Shown piece by piece: positions 8,208 to 16,335 of a DNA stretch of 64,000 bases. The position numbers and the translations under genes are program-made. This DNA is from Kitasatospora sp. NBC_00315 (GTDB taxonomy: Bacteria; Actinomycetota; Actinomycetes; Streptomycetales; Streptomycetaceae). The notes under the pieces were generated by a model. It made no database searches and was not told the DNA's origin. It saw only the letters and a program-made list of their open reading frames with translations. The stretch spans positions 310,001 to 374,000 of the forward strand of contig NZ_CP108025.1 of NCBI RefSeq assembly GCF_041435095.1, given 5' to 3'. The first letter of the stretch is position 1; the number at the start of each line of letters is the position of its first letter.

Positions 8208-10334
8208 TCAGCCGGCTCCACCGCCCTCCAGGAGCTGTTCCGTCCAGATGGTCTTGCCGGCCGCCGTGTACCGGCTGCCCCAGCGGTGGGCGAGCTGCGC
8301 CACGAGGAACAGGCCGCGGCCGCCCTCGTCGACGAGCTGCGCCCGGCGCAGATGCGGCTGCGTCTGGCTCGGGTCGGAGACTTCGCAGATCAACACGCGG
8401 TCCTTGATCAGCCGCAGCCCGACCGGACCGCCTGCATACCGGATCGAGTTCGTGACCAGCTCGCTGACGATCAGCTCGGTGGTGAAGACGAGATCCTCCA
8501 GTCCCCAGGCGCTCAGCTGGTCCGAGGCGAGTTCGCGTGCCCGCCCGACGAGGGAGGGGTCGGCGGGCAGCTCCCAGACGGCCGTGGCATCGGCGGGCAC
8601 CTCCCTGACCCGTACCACGAGCAGTGCCAGGTCCTCGTCCGGCGGCTCGTTCGACAGGGTGCCCAGGATGCCGCGTCCGATCTCGGTGACCGGCAGGCCG
8701 CTGTCGGCGCCGTCCCGCACACCCGCCCTGACCGCCTCCAGCTGCCGCCGCGACCGGTCGGTTCCCTCGGCGAGCGCCCCGCCGTAGAAGGCCAGTACAT
8801 CGCCGGGCTCCAGGCACAGTTCGACGGTTTCGAACGGCTGGCCGCCGGTGCCCAGGACCGGCCCGGGGCGGTACGTGCTCGTGGCGCTCCCGGTGTGTCC
8901 CCTGGCGGCCAGCACGGGCGGTGGGTGGCCGGCCCCGGCCAGCACGCAGGTCCGGGACACCGGGTCGTACGTGGCGTAGAGACAGGTGGCGCCGGTCAGC
9001 GCGCTCGGCGCGCTCGCGTCGGGCTCCTGGCGGTCGTCGTCCTCGATGAAACGCACCACGAGGTCGTCGAGGTGCGCCAGCAGTTCGTCCGGACCGAGGT
9101 CGAGATCGGCCAGGGTCTGCACGGCCGAGCGCAGACGCCCCATCGCGGCCGTGGCGTCGAGGCCGTGTCCGGCCACCGTTCCCATCACGAACGCGAGCCG
9201 CGTCGACGGAAGTTGGATGACGTCGAACCAGCTTCCGCCGATGGCCTCGGTCGTGGCGGCGCGGAGGTGGGCACCGGAGGTCTCGGCGCCGGTGACGTCC
9301 ATGACGGGCCTCGGCAGGAGACTGCGCTGCAGGATTTCCGCCGTACGTCGCTCACGGGTGTACCGGCGGGCGTTGTCCATGCTGAGAGAGGCCCGGGAGC
9401 CGATCTCCTCGGCGAGAACCGCGTCCTCCTGGTCGAACGGGCGGCGCTCCGCGGTACGCCACAGAACCAGGGCGCCGAGGACCGAGCCACGGGCCTGCAG
9501 CGGAACCAGCATGAACGAGGCGGCCTGCGGCGGAAGGATCAGCCGTACGCGCTCCTCCTCACCCGCGATCACCCCGCGCAGCTCATGGAGGTCGGGGAGG
9601 AACACCGCCGCTCCCCCGCGCAGGTGGACGCTCTCGATGCTCTGGAGCCGGACGGTGTCGCCCACGGCGTAGCTCCCCGCCGGCCACCGGCCGTCGGAGG
9701 CCCTGACGGCGACGCGTCGCAGCGGCGCTCCGGTGACGAGCTCTCCCGGCTCTTCGCCGCGCAGCACGGGTTCGGTGAGATCGACAGCCACGAGGTCGGC
9801 GAACGCGGGGACGAGCACCGCCGCCAGTTGCTCGGCGCCGCGTGCCATGTCGAGGGAGCTGCCGATCTCCGCGGCGGCCGCGTTGAGCAGCGCCAGCCGC
9901 TCGGCGGCACGCTGGTCCGCCGGCGGCGAGGGCGCCGCCCGGCGGACGTCACCGGCGACGGCGACCGGTACGGGATGATCCGGATCGGAGGGACGCAGGC
10001 GCAGCAGGACGCGCGCCGACGAGCCCTCCATCAGGCTGATGATGTCGACGTCGGCCTCCAGCCGTCCGCCGTCCAGCATCAGCAGCCGGGCCCGGGCGCT
10101 GCGCCGGGCACCTCCTACGGATCCGGCGACGAGGCGGGCCCACAGGCCGGGGTCCTCGAAGAGCAGTTCCGCGTCGAGCTGATCCGCTCCGCGACCACCG
10201 ATCGCGCCATGAGCACCCAGCAGCGCCGCGGCCGAACGCGTGCACGTCAAGACCTTGCCTGCTGCGTCGAGTACCAGAACCGCCGTGGGGAAGTCTGCCG
10301 CCGCGACGGGTTCTCCCGGGCCGTTGTCGCTCAC
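8208..10334 (-). CDS. PAS-GAF-SpoIIE phosphatase-like-HATPase regulator with altered metal site
   Basis: 708 residues. Order: N-terminal PAS-like domain (ADFPTAVLVLDAAGKVL), GAF domain (about 160-330; LNAAAAEIGSSLDM to FDQEDAVLAEEIGSRASLSMDNAR), SpoIIE/PP2C domain (about 350-560), C-terminal RsbW-type HATPase (ELIVSELVTNSIRY, DEGGRGLFLVAQLA). In active relatives the PP2C metal-binding signatures are GGDWYDV and GDVxGHG; here they read GGSWFDV and GTVAGHG, so two aspartates are replaced (Ser, Thr). The ATPase N-box and glycine box look intact. Likely a cytosolic anti-sigma/anti-anti-sigma switch protein that kept kinase function while phosphatase activity is weakened or lost (inference). GTG 10334 follows GGAG at about 10 bases. 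Confidence 0.88.
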   Translation of the reverse strand: MSDNGPGEPVAAADFPTAVLVLDAAGKVLTCTRSAAALLGAHGAIGGRGADQLDAELLFEDPGLWARLVAGSVGGARRSARARLLMLDGGRLEADVDIISLMEGSSARVLLRLRPSDPDHPVPVAVAGDVRRAAPSPPADQRAAERLALLNAAAAEIGSSLDMARGAEQLAAVLVPAFADLVAVDLTEPVLRGEEPGELVTGAPLRRVAVRASDGRWPAGSYAVGDTVRLQSIESVHLRGGAAVFLPDLHELRGVIAGEEERVRLILPPQAASFMLVPLQARGSVLGALVLWRTAERRPFDQEDAVLAEEIGSRASLSMDNARRYTRERRTAEILQRSLLPRPVMDVTGAETSGAHLRAATTEAIGGSWFDVIQLPSTRLAFVMGTVAGHGLDATAAMGRLRSAVQTLADLDLGPDELLAHLDDLVVRFIEDDDRQEPDASAPSALTGATCLYATYDPVSRTCVLAGAGHPPPVLAARGHTGSATSTYRPGPVLGTGGQPFETVELCLEPGDVLAFYGGALAEGTDRSRRQLEAVRAGVRDGADSGLPVTEIGRGILGTLSNEPPDEDLALLVVRVREVPADATAVWELPADPSLVGRARELASDQLSAWGLEDLVFTTELIVSELVTNSIRYAGGPVGLRLIKDRVLICEVSDPSQTQPHLRRAQLVDEGGRGLFLVAQLAHRWGSRYTAAGKTIWTEQLLEGGGAG

Positions 10335-10587
10335 TCGTGTCTCACTCCGGCAGGATCGAGAGCGCTCCTTCGTCTCATTGAACACGTCACGCGAGGCCGG
10401 CGCGCGCCGGTGGCGGACATCACGCGGGCAGGGGGACAGCGGCGCCCCGGGGCACTGGGCACTGGGCACTGGGCACGGCTTCGTAGGCGGGGACCTTCGT
10501 GGGCGAGGACCGTCTCCGGCCCCGGCGGCACAGCTCTGGGGCCCCCGGGGGCAGTCTTGCGGGTGGCCGACGCTATGGTCACGTGGT

Positions 10588-11232
10588 ATGGGAACCGCAA
10601 CGGCATTCTGGTCGTTCGCCGTGGTCGTGGGTCTACTGACCCTCACCCCCGGCCTAGACACCGCCCTCATCCTGCGGACGGCCGCCGCCGGCCGCCGCCG
10701 CGAAGCCTGGGGCGTCGTCCTGGGCATACAGACGGGCACGATGACCTGGGGGGCCCTGAGCTCCCTCGGCGTCACCGCCCTGCTCGCGGCCTCGCATGCC
10801 GCCTACGACACGGTGCGCCTGGTGGGTGCCGCGTACCTGCTGTGGATGGGCGCGCGGATGCTGTGGACAAGCATGCGGCGCGGCCATGGCGTGGCGGAAC
10901 CCACCGCCGAGGAGGAGCGCCCCGCGCCGACCTCCGGGCTGTTCCCGGGCTGGCGGCGCGGGGCGCTGACGAACCTGCTCAACCCCAAGATCGGTGTCTT
11001 CTACGTCGCCGTGCTGCCCCAGTTCATTCCGGCGAACGCTCCTCACCTGGCCATGGGTGTGGCGCTGACCTGTGTGCATGTCGTGGAGGGCCTGCTCTGG
11101 TCGGCGACGCTGGTGGCATTCGCCCAGGTCCTGCGCGGGTGGCTGCGGCGTCCCGTCGCGCAGCGGGTGTTGGACCGGATCACCGGCACCGTCATCGTCG
11201 GCTTCGGTGTCAAACTCGCGATCGGGGACTGA
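10588..11232 (+). CDS. LysE/RhtB-family amino-acid exporter
   Basis: 214 residues, about six membrane segments. It opens with FWSFAVVVGLLTLTPGLDTALILR, the LysE-family start with the conserved TPGPD-like motif (TPGLD). The midsection is LVGAAYLLWMGARMLW, followed by a cytoplasmic loop (EPTAEEERPAPT), then GWRRGALTNLLNPKIGVFYVAVLPQFI, the family's hallmark NPK motif. Inner-membrane efflux of amino acids or derivatives by proton exchange. It is convergent with the P450 gene. Confidence 0.9.
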   Translation: MGTATAFWSFAVVVGLLTLTPGLDTALILRTAAAGRRREAWGVVLGIQTGTMTWGALSSLGVTALLAASHAAYDTVRLVGAAYLLWMGARMLWTSMRRGHGVAEPTAEEERPAPTSGLFPGWRRGALTNLLNPKIGVFYVAVLPQFIPANAPHLAMGVALTCVHVVEGLLWSATLVAFAQVLRGWLRRPVAQRVLDRITGTVIVGFGVKLAIGD

Positions 11233-11336
11233 CTGCGCAGGGTCCGACCGCGCGCGACAAGGCTACCCACCACCAGCCGTGCCGCGCTGACAGGACGAGC
11301 GATGGCAGGCCGTCGACGCCCGGGCCCTCCGGTCCC

Positions 11337-12581
11337 TCAGTCGGCGATCCGCACCGGCAGGCTGCGCACGCCCCTGAGCAGAACGCTCGGGCGGCGTTCG
11401 AGGTCTGCCGGATCGGCGGCCAGGGTGAGGCCGGGGCAGCGTTCGAACAGGGCGCGGATGGCCGTCGCGGCCTCGGCACGGGCCAGCGGGGCACCGAGGC
11501 AGTGATGGATGCCGTGACCGAAGCCGAGCTGACCGGCCGACCTGCGCCGGATGTCGAACCGGTCGGGGTCGGGGAAGTGACGGGGATCCCTGGAGGCGGC
11601 GGCAAGCGACACGAGCACGCAGTCGCCCGCCTCGACCAGGGTGCCGCCGATCTCCACGGGCTCGGCCGCGAACCGGAAGGCAGCGGCACCGACAGGGCCG
11701 TCGTAGCGGAGCATCTCCTCGATCGCGCCGTCGATGAGGGCCGGGTCCGCGCGCAGGGCGGCGAGCTGGTCGGGATGGGTGAGAAGAGCGAGCACCCCGC
11801 CCGAAATGAGGTTGACCGTCGTTTCGTGGCCCGCGACGAGCAACAGGAAGGCCATACCGAGGAGTTCCTCGGACGAGAGCGGCGCCGACGCCGGCTCCGG
11901 CGCCCCGCCTGCGGGTGTCGCAGCGCCTGCGGGTGTCGCGGCGGCGACGAGGGCACTGAGCAGGTCGTCGCCGGGGTTCGCCCGCTTGTCCTCGATGAGG
12001 GCGGCAAAGTAGCCCGTCATGCCGGCGACCGCTGCCTCGGCCGCCTCCGCCGAGGTGGGTGCGACGATCTCGCTCGACCAGCCGTGGAAGGTGCCGTGGT
12101 CGGCGGACGGTACCCCGAGCAGTTCGCAGATGACGGTCAGCGGGAGCGTCAGGGCGAAGGAGCCGACGAGATCGGCGGATCCGGTGCTGACCACGGTGTC
12201 GAGCAGGCCGTCGACCAGACGGTCGGCGAGTTCCTCGATCCGGGGACGCAGCGCCTCGATCCGGCCGGGGGTGAACTCGCGGGCGACGAGAGCCCGCAGC
12301 CGGGTGTGCTGGGGCGCGTCGGTCTGGAGCATGTTGAGGCCGATTGCGTGGCCACCGTCCGCCGTCCATGAGGAGGAGAAGCGGATGTCGTTGCGCAGTC
12401 GGGGATCGGTGAGGGCGGCGCGGGCCTCGTCCCGGGCCACGATCAGCCACACCTCACCCGATCCGGGGACGAGGACGCGGTGCACCGGCCCCTTCTCACG
12501 GAGCGCGGCGTAGACCGGATACGGATCGACGGCGACGTCGAGGCCCGCCGGGGCCAGGTCCTGAAGTGTCGTTATTTTCAC
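11337..12581 (-). CDS. Cytochrome P450 (bacterial CYP107-like)
   Basis: 414 residues, the normal size for a soluble bacterial P450. I-helix oxygen-activation motif AGHETT, K-helix ExxR (EEMLR), and the heme loop GFGHGIHHCLGAPLAR with the axial cysteine are all present. The SPSWLPVADR-like early part (VARDEARAALTDPRL) and HTRLRALVAREFTP are family-typical. No ferredoxin gene is adjacent, so redox partners must be encoded elsewhere. It is divergent from a TetR regulator with a palindromic operator in its promoter, which points to substrate-induced expression. Substrate unknown. Confidence 0.95.
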   Translation of the reverse strand: MKITTLQDLAPAGLDVAVDPYPVYAALREKGPVHRVLVPGSGEVWLIVARDEARAALTDPRLRNDIRFSSSWTADGGHAIGLNMLQTDAPQHTRLRALVAREFTPGRIEALRPRIEELADRLVDGLLDTVVSTGSADLVGSFALTLPLTVICELLGVPSADHGTFHGWSSEIVAPTSAEAAEAAVAGMTGYFAALIEDKRANPGDDLLSALVAAATPAGAATPAGGAPEPASAPLSSEELLGMAFLLLVAGHETTVNLISGGVLALLTHPDQLAALRADPALIDGAIEEMLRYDGPVGAAAFRFAAEPVEIGGTLVEAGDCVLVSLAAASRDPRHFPDPDRFDIRRRSAGQLGFGHGIHHCLGAPLARAEAATAIRALFERCPGLTLAADPADLERRPSVLLRGVRSLPVRIAD

Positions 12582-12602
12582 GGCAGTTCCCTCCGGTCAG
12601 CA

Positions 12603-12624
12603 AAACGGACACTCTTGTCCGTTT
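12603..12624. promoter_or_regulatory. Operator between the P450 and TetR genes
   Basis: Perfect inverted repeat: AAACGGACA (12603-12611), spacer CTCT, TGTCCGTTT (12616-12624). It lies 22 bases from the P450 start and 59 from the TetR start in a 101-base divergent promoter. The size and symmetry fit a TetR-family operator bound by the neighbouring regulator. Confidence 0.75.
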
Positions 12625-12682
12625 CATCGTCCGACCGTACCAGGAAACGGGGACCCCTCCCCGATGGGAGTAGCGTCTCCCC

Positions 12683-13351
12683 ATGACCACCGACGGAGCC
12701 GAGCCCCCCAGTCGACGGCGCGACGCTCGTCGCAACCGCGAACTGCTGATCGTCGCCGCCCACGAGGTGTACGGCGAGCAGGGCGTCGACGCGCCGCTCA
12801 ACGTCATCGCCCGACGCGCCGGCTTCGGCAACGCCACGCTCTACCGCCACTTCCCCGACCGGGCGGCGCTGGCCGAAGCGGTGTTCCGCGACACCCTCGC
12901 CGCCATCACGGAAGCGGGCGAGCAGGCCCGCCTCGCCACCGACCCCTGGAGCGGCCTCACCGGCTACCTCGACCAGGTCTTCACCCTGCTCGCCACCGAC
13001 CGGGGGGCCGGCGACCTGATGACGACGGGCCTGGCGGGCCTGCCCTCACTGGATGCCCTGCACCCGCACAACCGGGAGACGACCGCGATCCTGATCGGCC
13101 GGGCACAGGCGGACGGAACGGTGCGTGGCGACGTCACGCCCGAGGATCTGCTGCTGGCACTGGCCGCACTCGGCCGAACCGCCCCGGCGCTGGAAGCCGT
13201 GGCGCCCGGCGCCTGGCGCCGCAGCCTCGCCCTGCTCCTCGACGGCTTCCGCACACCGACGGCCCCACCGCTCCCCGCACCCCCGCTCACGAGTACTCAG
13301 CTCGGAAGCTTCCTGCAGGAACTGGGCAGGCGCACCCGCACGACCACCTGA
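12683..13351 (+). CDS. TetR/AcrR-family transcriptional regulator
   Basis: 222 residues. The N-terminal helix-turn-helix reads APLNVIARRAGFGNATLYRHFPDRAALAEAV, with RRNRELLIVAAHEVYGEQG as helix 1. The C-terminal ligand domain ends in a proline-rich tail. Divergent from the P450; probably represses it, and perhaps itself, through the 22-bp operator and is released by a small hydrophobic ligand (family knowledge plus position). Confidence 0.93.
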   Translation: MTTDGAEPPSRRRDARRNRELLIVAAHEVYGEQGVDAPLNVIARRAGFGNATLYRHFPDRAALAEAVFRDTLAAITEAGEQARLATDPWSGLTGYLDQVFTLLATDRGAGDLMTTGLAGLPSLDALHPHNRETTAILIGRAQADGTVRGDVTPEDLLLALAALGRTAPALEAVAPGAWRRSLALLLDGFRTPTAPPLPAPPLTSTQLGSFLQELGRRTRTTT

Positions 13352-13378
13352 CCCTCCCCGGGTCGGCGGGCCCGACGG

Positions 13379-13738
13379 TCAGCACCGGCCGGTGTCGAGC
13401 TGCAGGTCGAACGGTGCGGGGAGGTGAACCGGGGTGCCGAAGGGGTGCGGTCCGTGCACAGCCTGGTACCCCAGGCGGCCCGGTTCGGAGAACACGGTGC
13501 ACTCGCACTGCTGCCGGTCCACCAGCAGGTAGACCGGGGCGCCGTCCTGGCCGTACCGGCGCCGCTTGGTGGTCCGGTCCGTCTCACGGTTCGAGGGCGA
13601 GGTGACTTCCACCAGCAGCAGGGTCTGGTCCGACAGCAGCGCACCCTCGGTCTTCGAGGCCAGCTCGGCCGGCACCACCGCCAGGTCCGGAGTGAACCAG
13701 TTCTCGGAGCCCGGCAGATCGAGATTCCCGGAGCCTGC
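13379..13738 (-). pseudogene. Truncated Uma2-family (DUF820) endonuclease-like protein
   Basis: Reverse-strand sequence NWFTPDLAVVPAEL, then LLVEVTSPSN and YGQDGAPVYLLVDRQ match the second half of Uma2 proteins (restriction-endonuclease-like fold with the D...E.T S core). Intact members are about 190 residues. Here a stop codon lies 20 codons before NWFTPDL, so roughly the first 70 residues are missing. A GTG at 13678 could give a 99-residue peptide starting inside the conserved core. Most likely a dead copy. Confidence 0.65.
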
Positions 13739-13839
13739 TCATGGACGCGTCTTCTGTGCTCCCGCCCGATTCTCCTCCGGCCCCCGCCGCTCGTGGTACG
13801 CCCCGAGGGGCGTTTTCACCATGTCGAGGCTGATGTTCA

Positions 13840-13891
13840 CCGCAGTACCGGCGGTAGCCGACCGATCAGCCGGCCACCGCCGGTACTGCGG
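13840..13891. repeat. Perfect 16-bp inverted repeat in a gene-free gap
   Basis: Arms CCGCAGTACCGGCGGT (13840-13855) and its exact complement (13876-13891) with a 20-base loop, in the gap between the Uma2 fragment and the kinase 3' end. It could terminate the kinase transcript (which ends 125 bases away) or be a small mobile hairpin; no flanking target duplication was seen. Confidence 0.6.
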
Positions 13892-14015
13892 ACACCCTTC
13901 GGAGGCCGCCGGAAGCTACCGGGGTAACGGCGAGCACGGCTCGACCACGGCGGCCCTCGCCGAAGCCCGCCCAGGATCTCCGGGCACGGGGCGGGCAGGC
14001 CGTCCGCCGCCGTGC

Positions 14016-15581
14016 TCAGTCGTGCGAGCGAACCAGAACCGTTCGAGCGGGAGGTGTCGGTGAGCCCGGCAGTTTCACGGTGGCCACCGCACCGCCCGTC
14101 GTCCCGTCCGGTCCGGGCGCCGCGGAAGCGAGTGACACCTCGCCGCCGACGTCGCGGACCGCCTGGGCGACGATCGCCAGTCCGAGACCGGAGCCGGGCA
14201 GTTGCCTCGCGAAGGGCGAACGCCAGAACCGGTCGAACACGTGCGGCATGTCGTCGGGGGCGATGCCCGGCCCGTGATCACGAACCGTGAGAATGCCGGC
14301 TGTCAGCGAGACATCGACGGCTCCGCCGACCGGGCTGAACTTCACCGCGTTGTCGAGGAGGTTGACCACGGCCCGCTCCATGGTGTGCGCATCCGCTCGC
14401 ACGTACCAGGGTTGAAGGTCGACGTCGAACACCAGGGAAGGCCCACTCAGCCTTGCTCGGTCCAGCGCGCGGGAGACGACGTCGTGCAGCCCCAGCGCCG
14501 CGGCGCACGTGGCGCCCGCGGCCGGCGCGGGACGGGAGAGAACCAGCAGATCGCCGATGAGGGTCGACAGCTCCAGCATCTGAGCCTTCATGTTGACGAA
14601 GAGCCGTGCCCGCGTGCTCTCGGGCAACGGCCGCCCGGTCTCCTCGCTGCGGACCAGGAGGTCTACGTTGGTGCGCAGGGAGGTCAACGGTGTACGGAGC
14701 TCGTGTCCGGCGTCCGCGATGAGCTGCGACTGGCTGTCGCGGGAGTTCGCCAGTGCGGTGCTCATGGCGTTGAACGATCGGCCGAGGCGGGCGATCTCGT
14801 CCCCTCCCGACACCGCGATGGTCGTGCCCGGTTCCTGCGTCCGTGCGATGTGCTCGGCAGCCCGGGTGAGGCGGTCGACCGGTCGCAGGGCGGTGCGGGC
14901 GATCCACAACGCACCGGCGGCGGATGCCGCGATGACGAGGGCCGCCGCACCGGCCGCGATGAAGGCGAGCCGGGACAGGGCGTCCTGCACCGGTTCCAGA
15001 GGCTGGGAGAGAGCCACGGCCGCGGTGGTGCGGGCCCCGTTGAACACGACGGGGCCGTAGCTGACGACGTACACCCGAACGGCCTCACCGTCCGTCAGCC
15101 GCCCGTGCCTGGAGCGGGAGTCCGCGCCCGCTCCGGACGTGCCACTCCTCGCGACCGACAAGTCCTCCGGAACGACCTTCACGGCCCGCGCGTCACTCTG
15201 CGGGCAGGAGGTCCCATCGGCGAAGATCACCGTCGGGACGGTGTCGCTGGTCGTCCACGGCTGCGCGACGGCCCCCTGGCACCAGTCGTTGAGGGCCCTG
15301 AGCCGGGCTTGCGGGGGTGTGTGGGCGTTGGGTGCCCAGGCGTGCGCCAACGTCTTGTCCACCTGGGTCGTCATCTCGTTGCCGGCGACGAGCCACCCGG
15401 TCAGCGCGCTCATCACCACGGCCAGGGACACCGCGGTCGCCGTGAACAACGCCAACCTGCCGCGCAGGGTCATCCGGCCGAACCACCGGCCGTACCGACG
15501 GAACCCCGTAGAAGCGGTGCCCCCTGCTCCGCCTCCCGGGGATGAGTCGCCCACCGGCGCCCTCGACATCGTTTCGGTCAT
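14016..15581 (-). CDS. Sensor histidine kinase, MprB/CseC-like, no response regulator beside it
   Basis: 521 residues. ATG 15581 has a strong GGGGGAGG 8 bases away. TM1 (ALFTATAVSLAVVMSALTGW, about 48-67), an extracytoplasmic sensor of about 110 residues with two cysteines, TM2 (LAFIAAGAAALVIAASAAGAL), HAMP, then HisKA with DAGHELRTPLTSLR (phosphoacceptor His), N-box NLLDNAVKFSP, G1 DHGPGIA, F-box and G2 SGLGLAIV. Complete and apparently functional. Related kinases have their response regulator immediately upstream in the same operon, but that position holds about 400 bases without a recognisable gene. Confidence 0.93.
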   Translation of the reverse strand: MTETMSRAPVGDSSPGGGAGGTASTGFRRYGRWFGRMTLRGRLALFTATAVSLAVVMSALTGWLVAGNEMTTQVDKTLAHAWAPNAHTPPQARLRALNDWCQGAVAQPWTTSDTVPTVIFADGTSCPQSDARAVKVVPEDLSVARSGTSGAGADSRSRHGRLTDGEAVRVYVVSYGPVVFNGARTTAAVALSQPLEPVQDALSRLAFIAAGAAALVIAASAAGALWIARTALRPVDRLTRAAEHIARTQEPGTTIAVSGGDEIARLGRSFNAMSTALANSRDSQSQLIADAGHELRTPLTSLRTNVDLLVRSEETGRPLPESTRARLFVNMKAQMLELSTLIGDLLVLSRPAPAAGATCAAALGLHDVVSRALDRARLSGPSLVFDVDLQPWYVRADAHTMERAVVNLLDNAVKFSPVGGAVDVSLTAGILTVRDHGPGIAPDDMPHVFDRFWRSPFARQLPGSGLGLAIVAQAVRDVGGEVSLASAAPGPDGTTGGAVATVKLPGSPTPPARTVLVRSHD

Positions 15582-15960
15582 CGCTGCTGCCTCCCCCGAC
15601 GTTCGCGCGTACTTGTCCGAATGGAGCAGCCGGCCGGGCCGCTGACCGATGGAACCCGACGGCGCCAGGCGCTCTGGACCACCCCCGCCCAGGCCCCGCG
15701 CCGTGTCATGGGGATGTCGGTGGGTCAGAAGCACGCTGTGCAGGCGGTTCCACGCCGTCCGCCGGCGACTCGGCGAGCTGTGGAGCAGGCAGGGAACCCG
15801 GAGGGCTGCTGATCATGACACCACGGTCGGGCCGCAAGCTGAGAGTTGTCTGACAGTCAGCTGAGACGTTCCTCAACGGTCGGGTCCTGGCCGTAGCGGG
15901 TCCGTCCCGGAGCTCCGCGACCGGGTTCACCACGCGCGGAGTCGTCCCGCGCTTCGGCGC
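15582..15960. other. Gene-free stretch where a partner response regulator would be expected
   Basis: About 380 bases between the kinase start and the SoxR-like box. No REC or winged-helix motif is visible in any frame. It holds the kinase promoter region. Confidence 0.5.
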
Positions 15961-15984
15961 TTGACCTCAAGTCGGCTTGAAGTT
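15961..15984 (+). promoter_or_regulatory. SoxR-like MerR box
   Basis: The DNA reads TTGACCTCAAG, then TCGG, then CTTGAAGT. Arms ACCTCAAG (15964-15971) and CTTGAAGT (15976-15983) match 7 of 8, and TTGACC can serve as the overlapping -35. This is the form of Streptomyces SoxR boxes, which control oxidoreductases in response to redox-active pigments. The gene it drives is now broken. Confidence 0.7.
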
Positions 15985-15997
15985 CTACCTTGGGGCC

Positions 15998-16247
15998 ATG
16001 AACCTCACCGACGCCGAACCGGCCTACTTCCAGACGCAGCGTCCGGGCCGCCTCGCGACCCTCGCGGACGACGGCAGCTGCAGAACGACGCGGTCTGCCA
16101 CCACGCCGCGGCAGCGACCACGCCAGTGCCGGACTGATCCGGATCCGCCCTCGCACGATCTTCACCTGGGGCATCGAACCCGACGCCGCCGGTATGACGC
16201 GTCGATCCGCAGGATTCGACGCCGAGGGCCGGAACCGCGTGTGGTGA
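15998..16247 (+). pseudogene. Gutted PPOX/F420-type flavin oxidoreductase gene
   Basis: From ATG 15998 the first 30 codons (NLTDAEPAYFQTQRPGRLATL) match the start of PPOX-class F420-dependent enzymes. In a second frame, 16115-16247 encodes SAGLIRIRPRTIFTWGIEPD, the family's C-terminus. The intervening 70 or so residues, including the flavin-binding core, are missing and the two ends are out of frame. It sits 14 bases after a SoxR-like box whose arms are still recognisable. Confidence 0.7.
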
Positions 16248-16335
16248 GCCGCAGGAAGGTGGCCTCGACTCTGCTTGAGGTCCGGACATCAGTGATGTCG
16301 GAGTCGTCAGTCAACCGGACAGGAGAGTGATCGGC

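Noticed and set aside
8286..12371. A very long forward open frame (over 1300 codons) across the phosphatase, LysE and P450 genes
   Set aside because: It is the antisense or alternative-frame shadow of well-supported genes on both strands; its translation is Arg/Gly/Pro-rich without domains.
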